Origin: Corallium rubrum
Lineage: Eukaryota > Cnidaria > Anthozoa > Scleralcyonacea > Coralliidae
Direction of reading: 5' to 3'
Assembly: GCA_964035015.1 (NCBI GenBank)
Contig: OZ036001.1
Span: 14,714,111 to 14,778,110, forward strand
DNA length: 64,000 nt
Shown here: one piece after another, positions 33,740 through 44,487 of the stretch
How the letters are laid out: the number at the start of each line of letters is the position of its first letter
Position numbering within the stretch: position 1 is the stretch's first letter
Program-made: the position numbers and the translations under genes
The notes under the pieces: model-generated
The model's database searches: none
What the model was told of the DNA's origin: nothing
What the model saw: the letters and a program-made list of their open reading frames with translations, nothing else

Positions 33740-33840
33740 GTATAATAAACGAGCACGAGTGTTTTATCAGATATAAAGACACGAGGCGAAGCCGAGTGTT
33801 TTTATATCTGATAAAACACGAACTGCGAGTTTATTATACG
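33740..33840. repeat. 100-bp foldback element
   Basis: GTATAATAAACGAGCACGAG ... arms, centre ACACGAGGCGAAGCCGAGTGT, ending GCGAGTTTATTATAC. Confidence 0.85.
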
Positions 33841-34245
33841 GCTTCAAAAACAAACCACTTGGTAAGTTGATTGGCGGAGTTAGTTTGAAAAATAACCTTG
33901 TCTAGGCCGAGAAAATCAAAGCTAAAGTTTATGTAAATCAGGAGAAATCTTTATCACATATAAAGATACGATACGGTCGTGATTTTCTTTTGTGTTTTTC
34001 TCATGAATTATTAATGAGTTTTTGAAGGAAATGTAATGATTACAGCTTTTGATTTTTGTTAAAAGCTTTAACATTAGAACACTAAACACCTTTCTATCCG
34101 AGTCGTTGCCGTATGGCGAAAAAATTGTTTAGGGATAATAAACTATGAATGGCACTACGGACGGATAAAAATTAAAGTTACACAGTTGAACCAGGAAATT
34201 ATTTCGTCATCGAGTGCCCGCAGAATAATTTATTTTCGATTACAT

Positions 34246-34460
34246 ATGGCTTTAATTTCAGAGTCTTCAAAGCAACGGCAGAAATTGCGCAGAAAAATAA
34301 CCAAAGAAAAAGCAGACATGGAAGATTCATTCTCTAATTACAACAGAATGTCAGACGAGCCCCTATGGATGTGAAAGATATAACGAATAGAAATTTCCCA
34401 TGGAAAATTGGGTCACAGCCAGTCGTCGATGCATGTAATTATTCAAAAATAGTCGTTTTC
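34246..34460 (+). pseudogene. KDZ-transposase-like C-terminal exon, one frameshift
   Basis: The frame reads SKQRQKLRRKITKEKADMED, SFSNYNRMSDEP, and after a one-base shift near 34366 continues MDVKDITNRNFPWKIGS. K-x-R-x-K-I-x-x-E-x-x-x-x-x-x-x-x-Y-N followed by (N)FPW is the pattern I associate with the C-terminal region of KDZ (Kyakuja-Dileera-Zisupton) type transposases. An acceptor TTAATTTCAG at 34252-34261 could start the exon. The upstream catalytic region is not in the window. Confidence 0.5.
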
Positions 34461-34979
34461 TACGTTTGTTTGTCTGTCTTCTTGTTCCTATATATTGCAT
34501 ATTTTCATTATCTAAATTTATTATGTGTGTAGATGTTCGTGCGTATGTATGTATGTGTGTGTTCATTTGTGTATATGCATAGCATTTCGAGTCTGGTATG
34601 TATGTATGTACATGGACGGATGGATGGATGCATGCATGTATGTATGTATATGTTCAAGTGAGGTGCAAAATACAAGAGCTGTCCACAGTTGCTGATATAG
34701 TTGGCTAATACTGCTTATTAAAAATCATTTAATGCATATGCTTACTAAACATAATTGTTTGGCAGGATGAATATCCCTGGATGAACACATGTCCATTTGA
34801 GTAAGATTAAATGAACAAAAAACACGCAGTATCTGCTCACTTATTAGCTGCACTGTGCTGACGAGCCCCAATTTAGGGCAAAACAGCAGAGAAATTTTAA
34901 AACTAATGGATAAAACTGCCAAAAATTAAGAGCAGGGGCCTAAATTTTAATAAATGTTTATGTTTGTTGTGTGTTGTAG

Positions 34980-35150
34980 TACCTTTAGCAACAAAACGGT
35001 CAGCAGTAGACAAGCACATGGAACTTGAAAAATTTCGGGAAGAACTAACAGTTGTTCAACAGGAAATGATCCGTCTTATGGGCTACTACACAAAGAACAA
35101 ATTGCCGTCACTTAAAAGGAGTCGTGAAGAATTGCAAACTTTGTTGCGAG
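34980..35150 (+). CDS. Exon with predicted helical C-terminal segment, KDZ-like gene
   Basis: Acceptor GTGTTGTAG|TACC, donor TTGCGAG|GTAAAT. Encodes TKRSAVDKHMELEKFREEL, TVVQQEMIRLMGYYTKNK and SREELQTLLR: a charged helical segment like the R-x-x-EE-x-x-L-x-x-EM segment at the end of KDZ transposases. Ends in phase 1, which fits exon 43437-43581 exactly. Confidence 0.6.
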
Positions 35151-35744
35151 GTAAATCTCTCGTGATGGGTTTAATTTGTCCAATTGTTAGTCTCTGAAAG
35201 CCTTTTGATGAATTATAGAAAAGTATTGCACTTTACCTCTTCAAACAGCGTTTATGTTTTTGAATAATGGTGAACTATTGTTTGATTTAAACGTGCATCA
35301 TATAGTCCCTAGAATTATATTGTCGCGGAGATGGAGACGCGGCGAACATGAAAGCGGTTAACAATGACCTACAATTGACCGTACCGAAAAAAATGGCGAC
35401 TTGTACATTTAACCATATTCCTTTGCGTCCAGTAAGTATTGTTGCTTGCAGAATTATTGGAAAATATGGTTTAACAACGAACAACTTTGGTAGGAATGAA
35501 TTTCGTGCTTATTTAATCCATTTTACCATGAGAAACAATGTTTAGTTGGTATTTGAGTTGATTTGAGGTCGCAAAGCATTGTGGTTAAATGTACCGCCGC
35601 CATCTTTTTCGGTACTGTCAAACGTTGAGGGTGGCAAATAAGGTGTACAATCTTTTGTTTTACGGTCATTAATATTTATAAAGCAACGATGCTACTGGTA
35701 CCAAATTATTTGTTCAAGCGTTTTATAAGGTGAAATAACAGCAT

Positions 35745-36125
35745 ATCCTCTCATTTCGAAATGATGATTATCGTCATTTGTGAGATGTCGTTGAATTAAC
35801 AATAATCATCATTTTAAAAAAAAGAATTCCCTACCCCCAAACCCCAAACTCAACCCCCACCTCTAAACCTGACCCTAACCCTAACCACAACCCCCCTGAC
35901 AACCCTAACCCTAACCACAACCCCCCGTTGGACCTAACCCTAACCACAACCCTCCGGAAAAAAGTCCCGCCTCTCAGACCCCGACCACAACACCCCTAAT
36001 GGTTCTTTTGTACATGCAATTTAGTTTAACATCCCGCATGTGGGACAGGATCTCACTTGAGTATCATGATAATCATCATATTCGACTGTGTGAAGAAATG
36101 ATGATTATCATGATACTCAAGTAAG
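35745..36125. repeat. C-rich interstitial telomere-like stretch and 28-bp-arm hairpin
   Basis: 35866-35950 contains several CCCTAACCCTAACC words mixed with ACAACCCCCC. 36055-36123 is a hairpin whose arms include ATGATGATTATCATGATACT. The ATGATGATTATC word also occurs at ~35763, so the C-rich part may lie inside one larger repeat. Confidence 0.7.
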
Positions 36126-36198
36126 AGGACATGTTGGAAATAAGGTGCACAAACGTGAACAAAAACCTAGAACAAAGACTTTGACCGCGTTTCCAGAC

Positions 36199-36416
36199 TG
36201 TTGAGAACTGGATCCTAGTTTATTATTGACATCACGTGATTAAATTCCTGGAAGAGGTCTTCCTCGAACTGAACTCTGTTATTGAGAACTTGAATGTAGT
36301 CTGATGTAGTCTGATGTAGTCTGATGTAGTCTGATGTGGTCTGATGATGATGTAATTCTCGAAGTTGTCTGATTAAAGTTTAAACGAAGATTGTCTAGTA
36401 GTGTACGTTTTACACA
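36199..36416 (+). repeat. Left LTR
   Basis: Starts TGTTGAGAACTGGATCC, ends GTACGTTTTACACA. Contains a tandem TGATGTAGTC decamer (four copies plus a variant). Confidence 0.95.
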
Positions 36417-36417
36417 T

Positions 36418-36436
36418 TTGGTGCCGACTCCCGGGA
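36418..36436 (+). promoter_or_regulatory. tRNA primer-binding site
   Basis: TTGGTGCCGACTCCCGGGA, two bases or fewer after the LTR. Its complement ends ...GTCGGCACCA, a proper tRNA 3' end with CCA. I do not assign the tRNA species. Confidence 0.8.
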
Positions 36437-36511
36437 TTGGAAACTGGGATTATTTTGGAAGACGTTCGGTCTATTCTGAACTGAAATCTGAAGGAAAGGC
36501 GTGGCAAAATC

Positions 36512-39500
36512 ATGTCGGAAAAGAAGAAGAAATTGAAGAAATTGCTTAAATATCGCGATGGTCATCGCAGTTTTGTCCGGAAAACAATCGATAACGCTAA
36601 AGAATTGATCGCTGGAGAAAATCTTGTCGAGTTAAAGAAGTTAAAGCTCCTTCGTACCACACTTCAAAGCAAGAGTTCGGAGCTTCAAGTGTTGGATCGT
36701 GATGTAGTCGAACTGTTGGAAGATGACTCAAAGATTGACGAAGAAGTGTCAGAGAGTTGTGACTTTACCAGTGCCATTCAGGAGTGTATTGTCGAATTGG
36801 AAGCTTTATTGGTAGCAGAAGAAACACGAGCGAAAGGTCAGCAATTGAATGTACAAGCCATGGGAACATCTTCAAGTCAACTGCCAAAAGTTCAAGCTCA
36901 CGCAAGGCTACCGAAGCTATAACTGAAGAAATTCCATGGAAATCCCATCGAATGGTACCCATTTTGGGAGTCTTTCGAGTCAGCAGTTCACAAGAATCCA
37001 AATCTATCAGCTGTGGATAAATTTAATTATTTAAAATCACTTCTTATGGGAACGGCTCAAAGTGTCATCACTGGTTTAGCGCTGACGAGTGCAAATTACG
37101 ACAAGGCAGTTGAATTGCTCAAGAAAAGATTTGGAAATCGTCAAATTGTGATCTCCAGCCATATGGAAGCACTCACCAAAATTCCTAAGATAACAGAGAT
37201 TGGTGATGTGAAGCGACTACGAAACTTGTACGACCTAGTGGAATCCCATGTACGTGGTCTGGAAAGTGTGGAAATTTCCCCAGAGATGTATGGTTGCTTC
37301 TTGACACCCATCATTCTTCAGAAATTACCTGAGGAGTTCCGAATCGCAATTACACGCAATCTGGGATCTGATACGTGGGAACTGAAGGATATTCTGAGTG
37401 AGTTTCACAAGGAACTACAATTGAGAGAACAGTGTTTGCTTAACACCAAAGAATCGAAGGATTTGAAGCTACCTGGCTCAGGTCGTCAGAGAGGTGAGTC
37501 ATCCTATTCTACAGCAGCCTTATACTCGGATAACTCTAAAAATCCTCAAGGTTCCCGTGTATGGTGTTCATTCTGTAATGGAGACCATCGAAGCACTAAG
37601 TGCAATGTTGTAACAACTCCTGAGTCGAGAAAGCAAATTCTCAAGAAAAAGGGAAGGTGTTTTCTCTGCTTGAGAAGTGGACATTTATCACGTGACTGTC
37701 AAAGTCCTGTAAAATGCTTCAGATGTCATAAGGCTCACCATGTATCAATTTGTAACAACTCGGAACAACCCAGGGACACTCAGGAACCAGGTGAGGAACA
37801 ATCTGCCCAAACTACAACCAGTGCGTACTGTGGTGAAGAATTGAGAGGATCAGTTTTGCTTCAGACTGCAACTGCTGATGTGATACGTCCAGATGATGAA
37901 AGCTATTCAAGAAGTGTTCGTCTAGTCTTTGATTCGTGCAGTCAAAGATCTTACATCACAGAAAACCTCAAGAACAAATTGGCGTTACGAGTGATTGGTA
38001 AAGATTCACTTCTGATAAAAACGTTTGGAGAGTCTGATGCTAGGCTACGTTCATGTGAGATTGTTCAAGTTGGTATCAAGACAGCATTTGGAGAAACTGT
38101 GTATGTTCAGGTGTATGTAGTACCGGTGATATGTGGTCCACCTACTCAACCTCCTGCAGAACTTACTCAGTGTACCTATGAGCACTTACGCGGTCTTCCA
38201 TTGGCAGAATGGGCAGGTGTAAGAGATCGGACAGTTAGTATCCTCATTGGTGCTGACTACTACTGGTCCTTGGTTGAAGGTACCGTGATCAGAGGTGCCC
38301 CAAGTGAACCAGTTGCCCTAGCGACTAAATTGGGATATGTCTTATCTGGACCCACCATGGTCAGACCAGAGGATAAGGATGGCTACTCTGTGAACCTCAC
38401 TGCAACTCACGTTCTCAAAGTGGAATCAAGCATCGTTAAAGAAGATGCATTAACCTCCGAAGTAAAGAAATTTTGGGACTATGAATCTCTTGGAATCCAG
38501 GACCAGAACTCCTCTCTGTATGACAAGTTTATTGATGAAGTTGAATTTGTGGAAGGAAGATATCAAGTACGGTTACCCTTCAAAGAGGACCATGAACTGC
38601 TTCCAGATAATTTTGCCCTGTGTAAATCAAGACTTGCATCACTCCTGAAGCGTCTGGGGTCAAACCCTGAAGTAGCAAGGCAATACAATGATGTCATTCA
38701 AGAACAACGTGAACAAGGAATTATTGAGCCAGTGGAGCAAAGTATCAACAATGGTGTGGGCAAGGTCCACTATATCCCTCACCACGAAGTGATCCGTGTT
38801 GACAAAGAAACCACAAAGCTGCGTGTTGTTTATGATGCTAGCGCTCAGTCAGGAAGAAACACACCGAGTCTCAATGACTGTCTCTATGCCGGTCCACCTC
38901 TGTCTCCACTCATTTATGATATCCTCCTGAGGTTTCGCATCCATAGAACTGCCATCATAGGAGACATTGAGAAAGCCTTTTTGAATGTTTCAGTTGATCC
39001 AAGAGACCGTGACTATCTACGCTTTCTGTGGGTTGATGATGCCTCAAGAGAACACCCAAATCTTCAAGTATACAGATTTGCAAGAGTTGCCTTTGGTATC
39101 TCGTCCAGCCCATTCCTATTAAACGCCACGATTCGTCATCACCTTACCTCTACTGATACCCCCAGAGAGTTTGCTGAGAAAGTGTTGAAAAGTCTGTATG
39201 TGGATGATTTTGTAAGTGGAGATGATTCCAACGAGTCCGTCTTCGAGATGTACAAGAATCTGAAATCCTCATTCAACAACGGAGGTTTCAATATGCGAAA
39301 ATGGTCTTCCAACTCAGCAGTTCTACAAGAAAGAATCGAAGAAGTCGAACGTCAGCAGAAAGTCAGCGAAAGTCAGTCCGAAGATACTGAATATTCAAGT
39401 ACGACTGTGGAAGTCCAAGGAATTCAGGAAGAAGATCAAACCTTCTCAAGCTCACTATTCGAATCAGCAAGGAAGCCTGACACAGCAAAGTTGAAGGTCC

Positions 39501-42013
39501 TTGGAGTAGGATGGGATAATCAGAAAGACTTATTGTTTTTCGACCTAGCTTCGCCATTGGGAAACATCAGTGATGTTCCAGTCACAAAGAGAGTTATTCT
39601 TGGTACAACAAGCAAGCTGTACGATCCTCTGGGATTTCTGAGCCCTGTTATCGTTCTTCTGAAGATTATCTTCCAATCTATTTGCAAATCGAAAGTGGAC
39701 TGGGATGGCCCTGTTGATTCATTCCTTCATGAAAGGTGGTTGAAGCTCGTCCAAGACATGAAGAACGTCGGAGTCTTGGAGCTGAAGAGACATTACTTCT
39801 GCAATTCATCACTAGCAGAGTTACGAAGTGTTCAACTCCACGGATTCGCTGATGCATCGGAAAAGGCATATGGAGCGGTTGTCTACCTACGTGTTGAACT
39901 GAAATCTGGAGCTGTCTTCACTCAAATTGTGTCTTCAAAGACTCGTGTTGCACCAGTGAATGGGGACACCATACCTCGCCTTGAGCTATTGAGCGCCCTC
40001 ATTCTAGCCCGACTGATGAGCAGTGTCTTAACAGCATTTGACAGAACGTTAAAGATTGATTCTATTTTCTGCTGGTTAGACTCACAAATTGCCTTGTGGT
40101 GGATATGGGGGATGAAGAAAGAATTCAAGCAGTTTGTACAGAATAGAGTCGTGGAGATTCGTCGGCTTGTAAAGCCAGCACAATGGAACTATTGTCCCTC
40201 GGAATTGAATCCAGCTGATATCTGTTCTCGTGGATCGATGGCTTCGAAGCTAATTACCAACCACGTGTGGTGGAATGGTCCAGAGTTTCTTCTAAAAAGC
40301 AACGAATTCTGGCCAAGTATTCAAGGAAATTCGATGGAAGTCGCAAATGATGATTCAGATCCCCGTCTCGAGTTGAAGAAGGAAAAGTCAAGCAGCTTGA
40401 AGAAGCAGCAGAACAGTACAGTTCTGAACATTGTCTCTGAAAAAACGTCAAGAAGGAAGTTAAATCTCGAATGTCTCATTTCCTTGGAAAGATTTGGTAG
40501 TCTACGGCGACTGATACGAGTCACTTCATACGTCTTGCGATTTGTATCTAACCTCAAGCTAAGTAAAGCAAGAAAGGAGTTGATCCTTGGAGAAGTTAAT
40601 CAATCAGAACTCGACCAAGCAAGAGAACTTTGGTACAGGGAAGTACAAAGAACTGTGCTTGAAGATAAGAAGTTTGGTCAGGTGAAAGTCTCATTGCAAC
40701 TGTACGCAGATGAGAAAGGTATCCTGAGATGTGGAGGACGCCTTGAAAACGCGCCAATCCCGTATGCTGGTCGTTTTCCGATATTTCTTCCAAGATGTTC
40801 TCGCTTTACACACTTGGTCATCGAGGATTGTCACAAGAAAGTCATGCACAACGGCGTGAGAGATACACTTACTGAGCTTAGGTCAAGATTTTGGGTGCCC
40901 AAAGGAAGACTAGCTGTAAGGACGGTGATAAAAATATGTTCAGTTTGTAAGAAGATCGAAGGAAGAAGCTATGCTGTTCCTCCTCCTTCGCCACTTCCTG
41001 ATTTTCGGTTAAGCGACGAGTTTGCGTTCACTCGAGTAGGCGTAGATTTCGCTGGTCCTCTCTATGTCAAGGACGTATTCTCAAAGAAAGGAGAAGCGAA
41101 GAAAGCTTATATAGCTTTGTTTACATGTGCTACAACCCGTGCCGTCCATCTGGAACTAGTACCTAATCTGAGTGGAGAAAGTTTTATAAGAGCTCTGATG
41201 CGCTTTAAAGGAAGACGAGGGACACCTACCTTGATTGTCAGCGACAACGGGAAAACTTTTAAGGACGAAAAGGTGCAGACCTTTTGTCAACGTGATGGTA
41301 CAGAGTGGAAGTTCAATGTCGAAGCAGCCCCATGGTGGGGTGGTTTTTTCGAGCGACTTGTCAAGTCAGTGAAGTTATGTCTGAAGAAGTGTCTACGAAA
41401 TGCTCGATTGGACTACGATGAAATGTCTACCAGTTTGGTCGAAGTTGAAGCTGTATTGAATTCGCGACCCTTAACGTATGTTTATGACGAAATGGAAGAA
41501 CCGTTGACGCCTTCCCATTTGATCGTTGGCCGCAGAATTCTATCCGTTCCAGCAAAGAGCTCTTTCAACGAAGATGTAAATGAAGGAACAATCACAAGGA
41601 GAGTAAAGTTCTTGCAACGAACCCTTGATCACTTCTGGAATCGTTGGCGAGCCGAGTATCTAACAGAACTTCGTGAACATCATCGGTATTCCAAGAGAGC
41701 AAATTCACTCCGTAAGGTGAGAGTGGGAGATATAGTATGTCTACACGATCATAAGATCCCAAGACAAAGGTGGCGCCTGGGAAAGGTCGAACGCTTACTC
41801 CCCGGACGTGATGGTCATGTCCGAAGTGCTGTAGTAAGAGTGAAAGCGGGTAACTCCCCTACAGCTGAATTTAGACGTCCTTTGCAAAGGTTGTACCCCT
41901 TGGAAGTGGAGCAACATACCAAACCTGACATTCCTGTGGCACAAGGAGTGAACATTCCTATTAAAATAGTAAAGGACGAAGATATACCGCATGTAGTCGA
42001 GAACATTAGATGA
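36512..42013 (+). CDS. BEL/Pao gag-pol polyprotein with one in-frame stop
   Basis: ATG at 36512. The frame is interrupted only by TAA at 36920-36922 and then continues in the same frame to TGA at 42013. Order: coiled gag start; gag core (KKFHGNPIEWYPFWESFESA); three CCHC-type knuckles around 37564-37755; aspartic protease motif at 37931 (FDSCSQRS, Cys where Gly is usual); RT with GDIEKAF and YVDD (39197); RNase H (GFADASEKAYGA); integrase HHCC (ICSVCKK) and D,D35E (D at 41045, D at 41243, E at 41351); then the C-terminal domain usual for BEL. Length and order fit BEL/Pao. The stop may be inactivating or an assembly error. Confidence 0.92.
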
Positions 42014-42135
42014 GTACTGACGTTTTGATTAAGTTTTTGCATGTTATGATTAGGACGATTCTAGTTTGTCAATAGTTTTGTTACGATTTTTGAACACCAA
42101 ACTAGATTGATAATATCAATCAAGGCCGGGGAGTG

Positions 42136-42353
42136 TGTTGAGAACTGGATCCTAGTTTATTATTGACATCACGTGATTAAATTCCTGGAAGAGGTCTTCC
42201 TCGAACTGAACTCTGTTATTGAGAACTTGAATGTAGTCTGATGTAGTCTGATGTAGTCTGATGTAGTCTGATGTGGTCTGATGATGATGTAATTCTCGAA
42301 GTTGTCTGATTAAAGTTTAAACGAAGATTGTCTAGTAGTGTACGTTTTACACA
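42136..42353 (+). repeat. Right LTR
   Basis: 218 bp, base-for-base the same as the left LTR as far as I can compare by eye. Confidence 0.95.
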
Positions 42354-42381
42354 CAGACAATGTATTTCTAGGGACTATGAT

Positions 42382-42965
42382 TGTACAGTCGTTGGCACCT
42401 AAGCGTGTACACCACCCGTCAAAACATGTTCTAAATTTAAGTCAGAGTTAACCGTTTTGAAATCAACACCGTGGGATTGGTGAGATGTGATTGGCTAAGT
42501 GCACATTCATGTGACAATATTGTATTGGTTCGAATATATTGAATGAAAACCTAAAACCCTCCCAAGGTAAACATTTAACTTTGACGTTGACATAAAACAT
42601 GTTTTGACTGGCGGTGTACACACTTAGTACCCTGCGAGTCAGAGCCCCTTTCCGACCTACGCAGGCTTCGGGGGAAGGTGGGCTCTGCCAACAAACTCGA
42701 TATTTCTTTTTGAGCATGCGTGAACGGTTTCCAAGATACTATTTTGGGCCCAGGCTCTAACGCGTTACTTGCTATTTTCCTGCTAACGTGTGTTCATAAA
42801 CTAGAACTTGTTTGACCAGTTTAAAACCTGACTGACTCGCCCCAAGTTCGGGGCGAAGATCGAGTTTGTTGGCAGAGCCCACATTCCCCCGAAGCCTGTG
42901 TAGGTCGAAAAGGGGCTCTGACTTGCAGGGTACACACTTAGGTGCCAACGACTGTATATTGTACA
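42382..42965. mobile_element. Foldback element with long subterminal inverted blocks
   Basis: TGTACAGTCGTTGGCACCTA at the left, complement at 42940-42965. Inside, AGAGCCCCTTTCCGACC...GGCTCTGCCAACAAACTCGA (~42646-42705) is mirrored at ~42852-42926. No coding content. Confidence 0.8.
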
Positions 42966-43436
42966 GTTTTGAATTATATTTAGAAAAATTTCTACATGTT
43001 GTATTTTTCCAAAAATAACTAATAAAAAATAAAACAACATAACCTAATTTTTTTTTAACTTAAAGTCAATCACAAATAAGTTAAAATGTGTTAATTAAAC
43101 AAGTTTCACCGCAAAAGACATTTATACTTTCCATGCGATGTAAAGGTTGCTCTCAAATACTATAAATAACCTTATAAGTTTCCTACTTGCAGTTGACAAT
43201 CTTTGTGCACAAAGTGAAGCCCGCGTGGATCAAGCCAAGAGTTATTTCTTAATGCTACTTATGCCTTCTAAAAACTAAATAGCCGATTTTAAATAATTGC
43301 TGTAATTCTCTTGTACTGACCTCATCAAAACAGGAAAACGAAAAATGTTGCTGTAGCTAATAGGTGCACATCGTGAAATAGATTAACTGTTATTAATAAC
43401 ATAAATTCTTTCGGTTAATTTTTTAGACACAGCACT
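42966..43436. other. Intron sequence, no feature seen
   Basis: AT-rich remainder of the intron upstream of the terminal KDZ-like exon. Confidence 0.5.
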
Positions 43437-43581
43437 ATTCAACAACCAGCATGTCGTCAGAGGAAAGCTTGCACTTGTAAATGAAGGCATTGACTTTGCA
43501 ATGAAACAGGTTGCTGCAGGAATTGGCGCCTTTGCCCCAGTGTTGGACTGTCAATTGGACGTTTTTGAGGAACGTCTTTGA
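43437..43581 (+). CDS. Terminal exon of the KDZ-like gene
   Basis: Acceptor AATTTTTTAG|ACACAGC. In phase 1 it continues the previous exon (codon G|AC) with TALFNNQHVVRGKLALVNEG, FAMKQVAAGIGAFAPVLD, QLDVFEERL and a TGA stop. The matching phase, and the absence of stops in either exon, support splicing across an 8.3-kb intron now occupied by the BEL element. GAT/ATG-rich sequence follows as likely 3' UTR. Confidence 0.6.
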
Positions 43582-43837
43582 GGGAGTGTGATGAGGATGA
43601 TACTGGTGATAATGGCAACGATTATGATTCTACAGATATTATGATGCTGATGATTTTGATAGTAATACTGATGATGATAATGAATGATCCAAATTTATGT
43701 AATAATAATAATGGCGATCTATAATTCAATGCCGCCATTAATGATATTATAATAAAAACCGATGACAGACATATTTAACAAATTGTTTACTATTTATTTG
43801 TTATCGAATTATCGAAACTAATTATTGACAACAGTTG

Positions 43838-44304
43838 TGTAGAACATATAGCGTAACATGCTATAATGCCGATTTTATTACACCCCGATTATACTAATTA
43901 TTGGTAAAACATATAACGTAACATGATATAATCCATAATTACACCCCGATTTACTAATTATTGGTAAATTGGGTCAAACACATAACGTAACATGATATAA
44001 TCCATAATTACACCCCGATTTTACTAATTATTGGTAAATTGGGGTAAGTTTATGTGTCAGTTGGGTCAAACATATAACGTAACATGATATAATCCAAAAT
44101 TACACCCCGATTTTACTAATTATTGGTAAATTGGGGTAAGTTTATGTCTCAGTTGGGTCAAACATATAACGTAACATGATATAATCCATAATTACACCCC
44201 GATTTTACTAATTATTGGTAAATTGGGGTAAGTTTATGTGTCAGTTGGGTCAAACATATAACGTACCAGATATAATCCATAATTACACCCCGATTTTACT
44301 AATT
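43838..44304. repeat. 92-bp minisatellite, left block
   Basis: Tandem units of ATTGGTAAATTGGGGTAAGT...ACACCCCGATTTTACTAATT. The first units are more degenerate (an array edge). Interrupted at ACTAATT by the Helentron. Confidence 0.95.
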
Positions 44305-44305
44305 A

Positions 44306-44331
44306 CTCGGGCTACCTGTGGTAGCCGAGTC
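44306..44331 (+). other. Left-terminal hairpin of the Helentron
   Basis: Eleven to twelve base-pair stem with a TGT loop and one unpaired G. Confidence 0.75.
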
Positions 44332-44487
44332 TAGGTTTCGCGATTATTTTTTTTGTTTTTTTGGGTCGAGATATTGCCCGAAGAGGCTTTGCGAAACTGC
44401 AGGCATGTGACTATATCCATGTGATCCACTGGCTTCTTCCTTTTCGAATTTCGATCGAGTCACTCTAGCTAGTGGTTAGAAGTCGAA

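Larger units (their letters stand above)
36199..42353 (+). mobile_element. BEL/Pao LTR retrotransposon, recent insertion
   Basis: 6155 bp, two 218-bp LTRs that look identical, flanked by CAGAC on both sides (36194-36198 and 42354-42358). A primer-binding site follows the left LTR and a purine-rich GGCCGGGGAG tract precedes the right one. A single long gag-pol frame lies between. Inserted in the intron of the KDZ-like gene, in the same orientation. Confidence 0.95.

Noticed and set aside
35866-35950. True telomere sequence
   Set aside because: Only a few CCCTAA units mixed with other C-rich words, inside a chromosome-internal repeat.
37013-42013. Start codon of the BEL polyprotein at 37013
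   Set aside because: The gag core continues upstream in the same frame to the ATG at 36512, past one TAA; the 37013 position only follows that stop.
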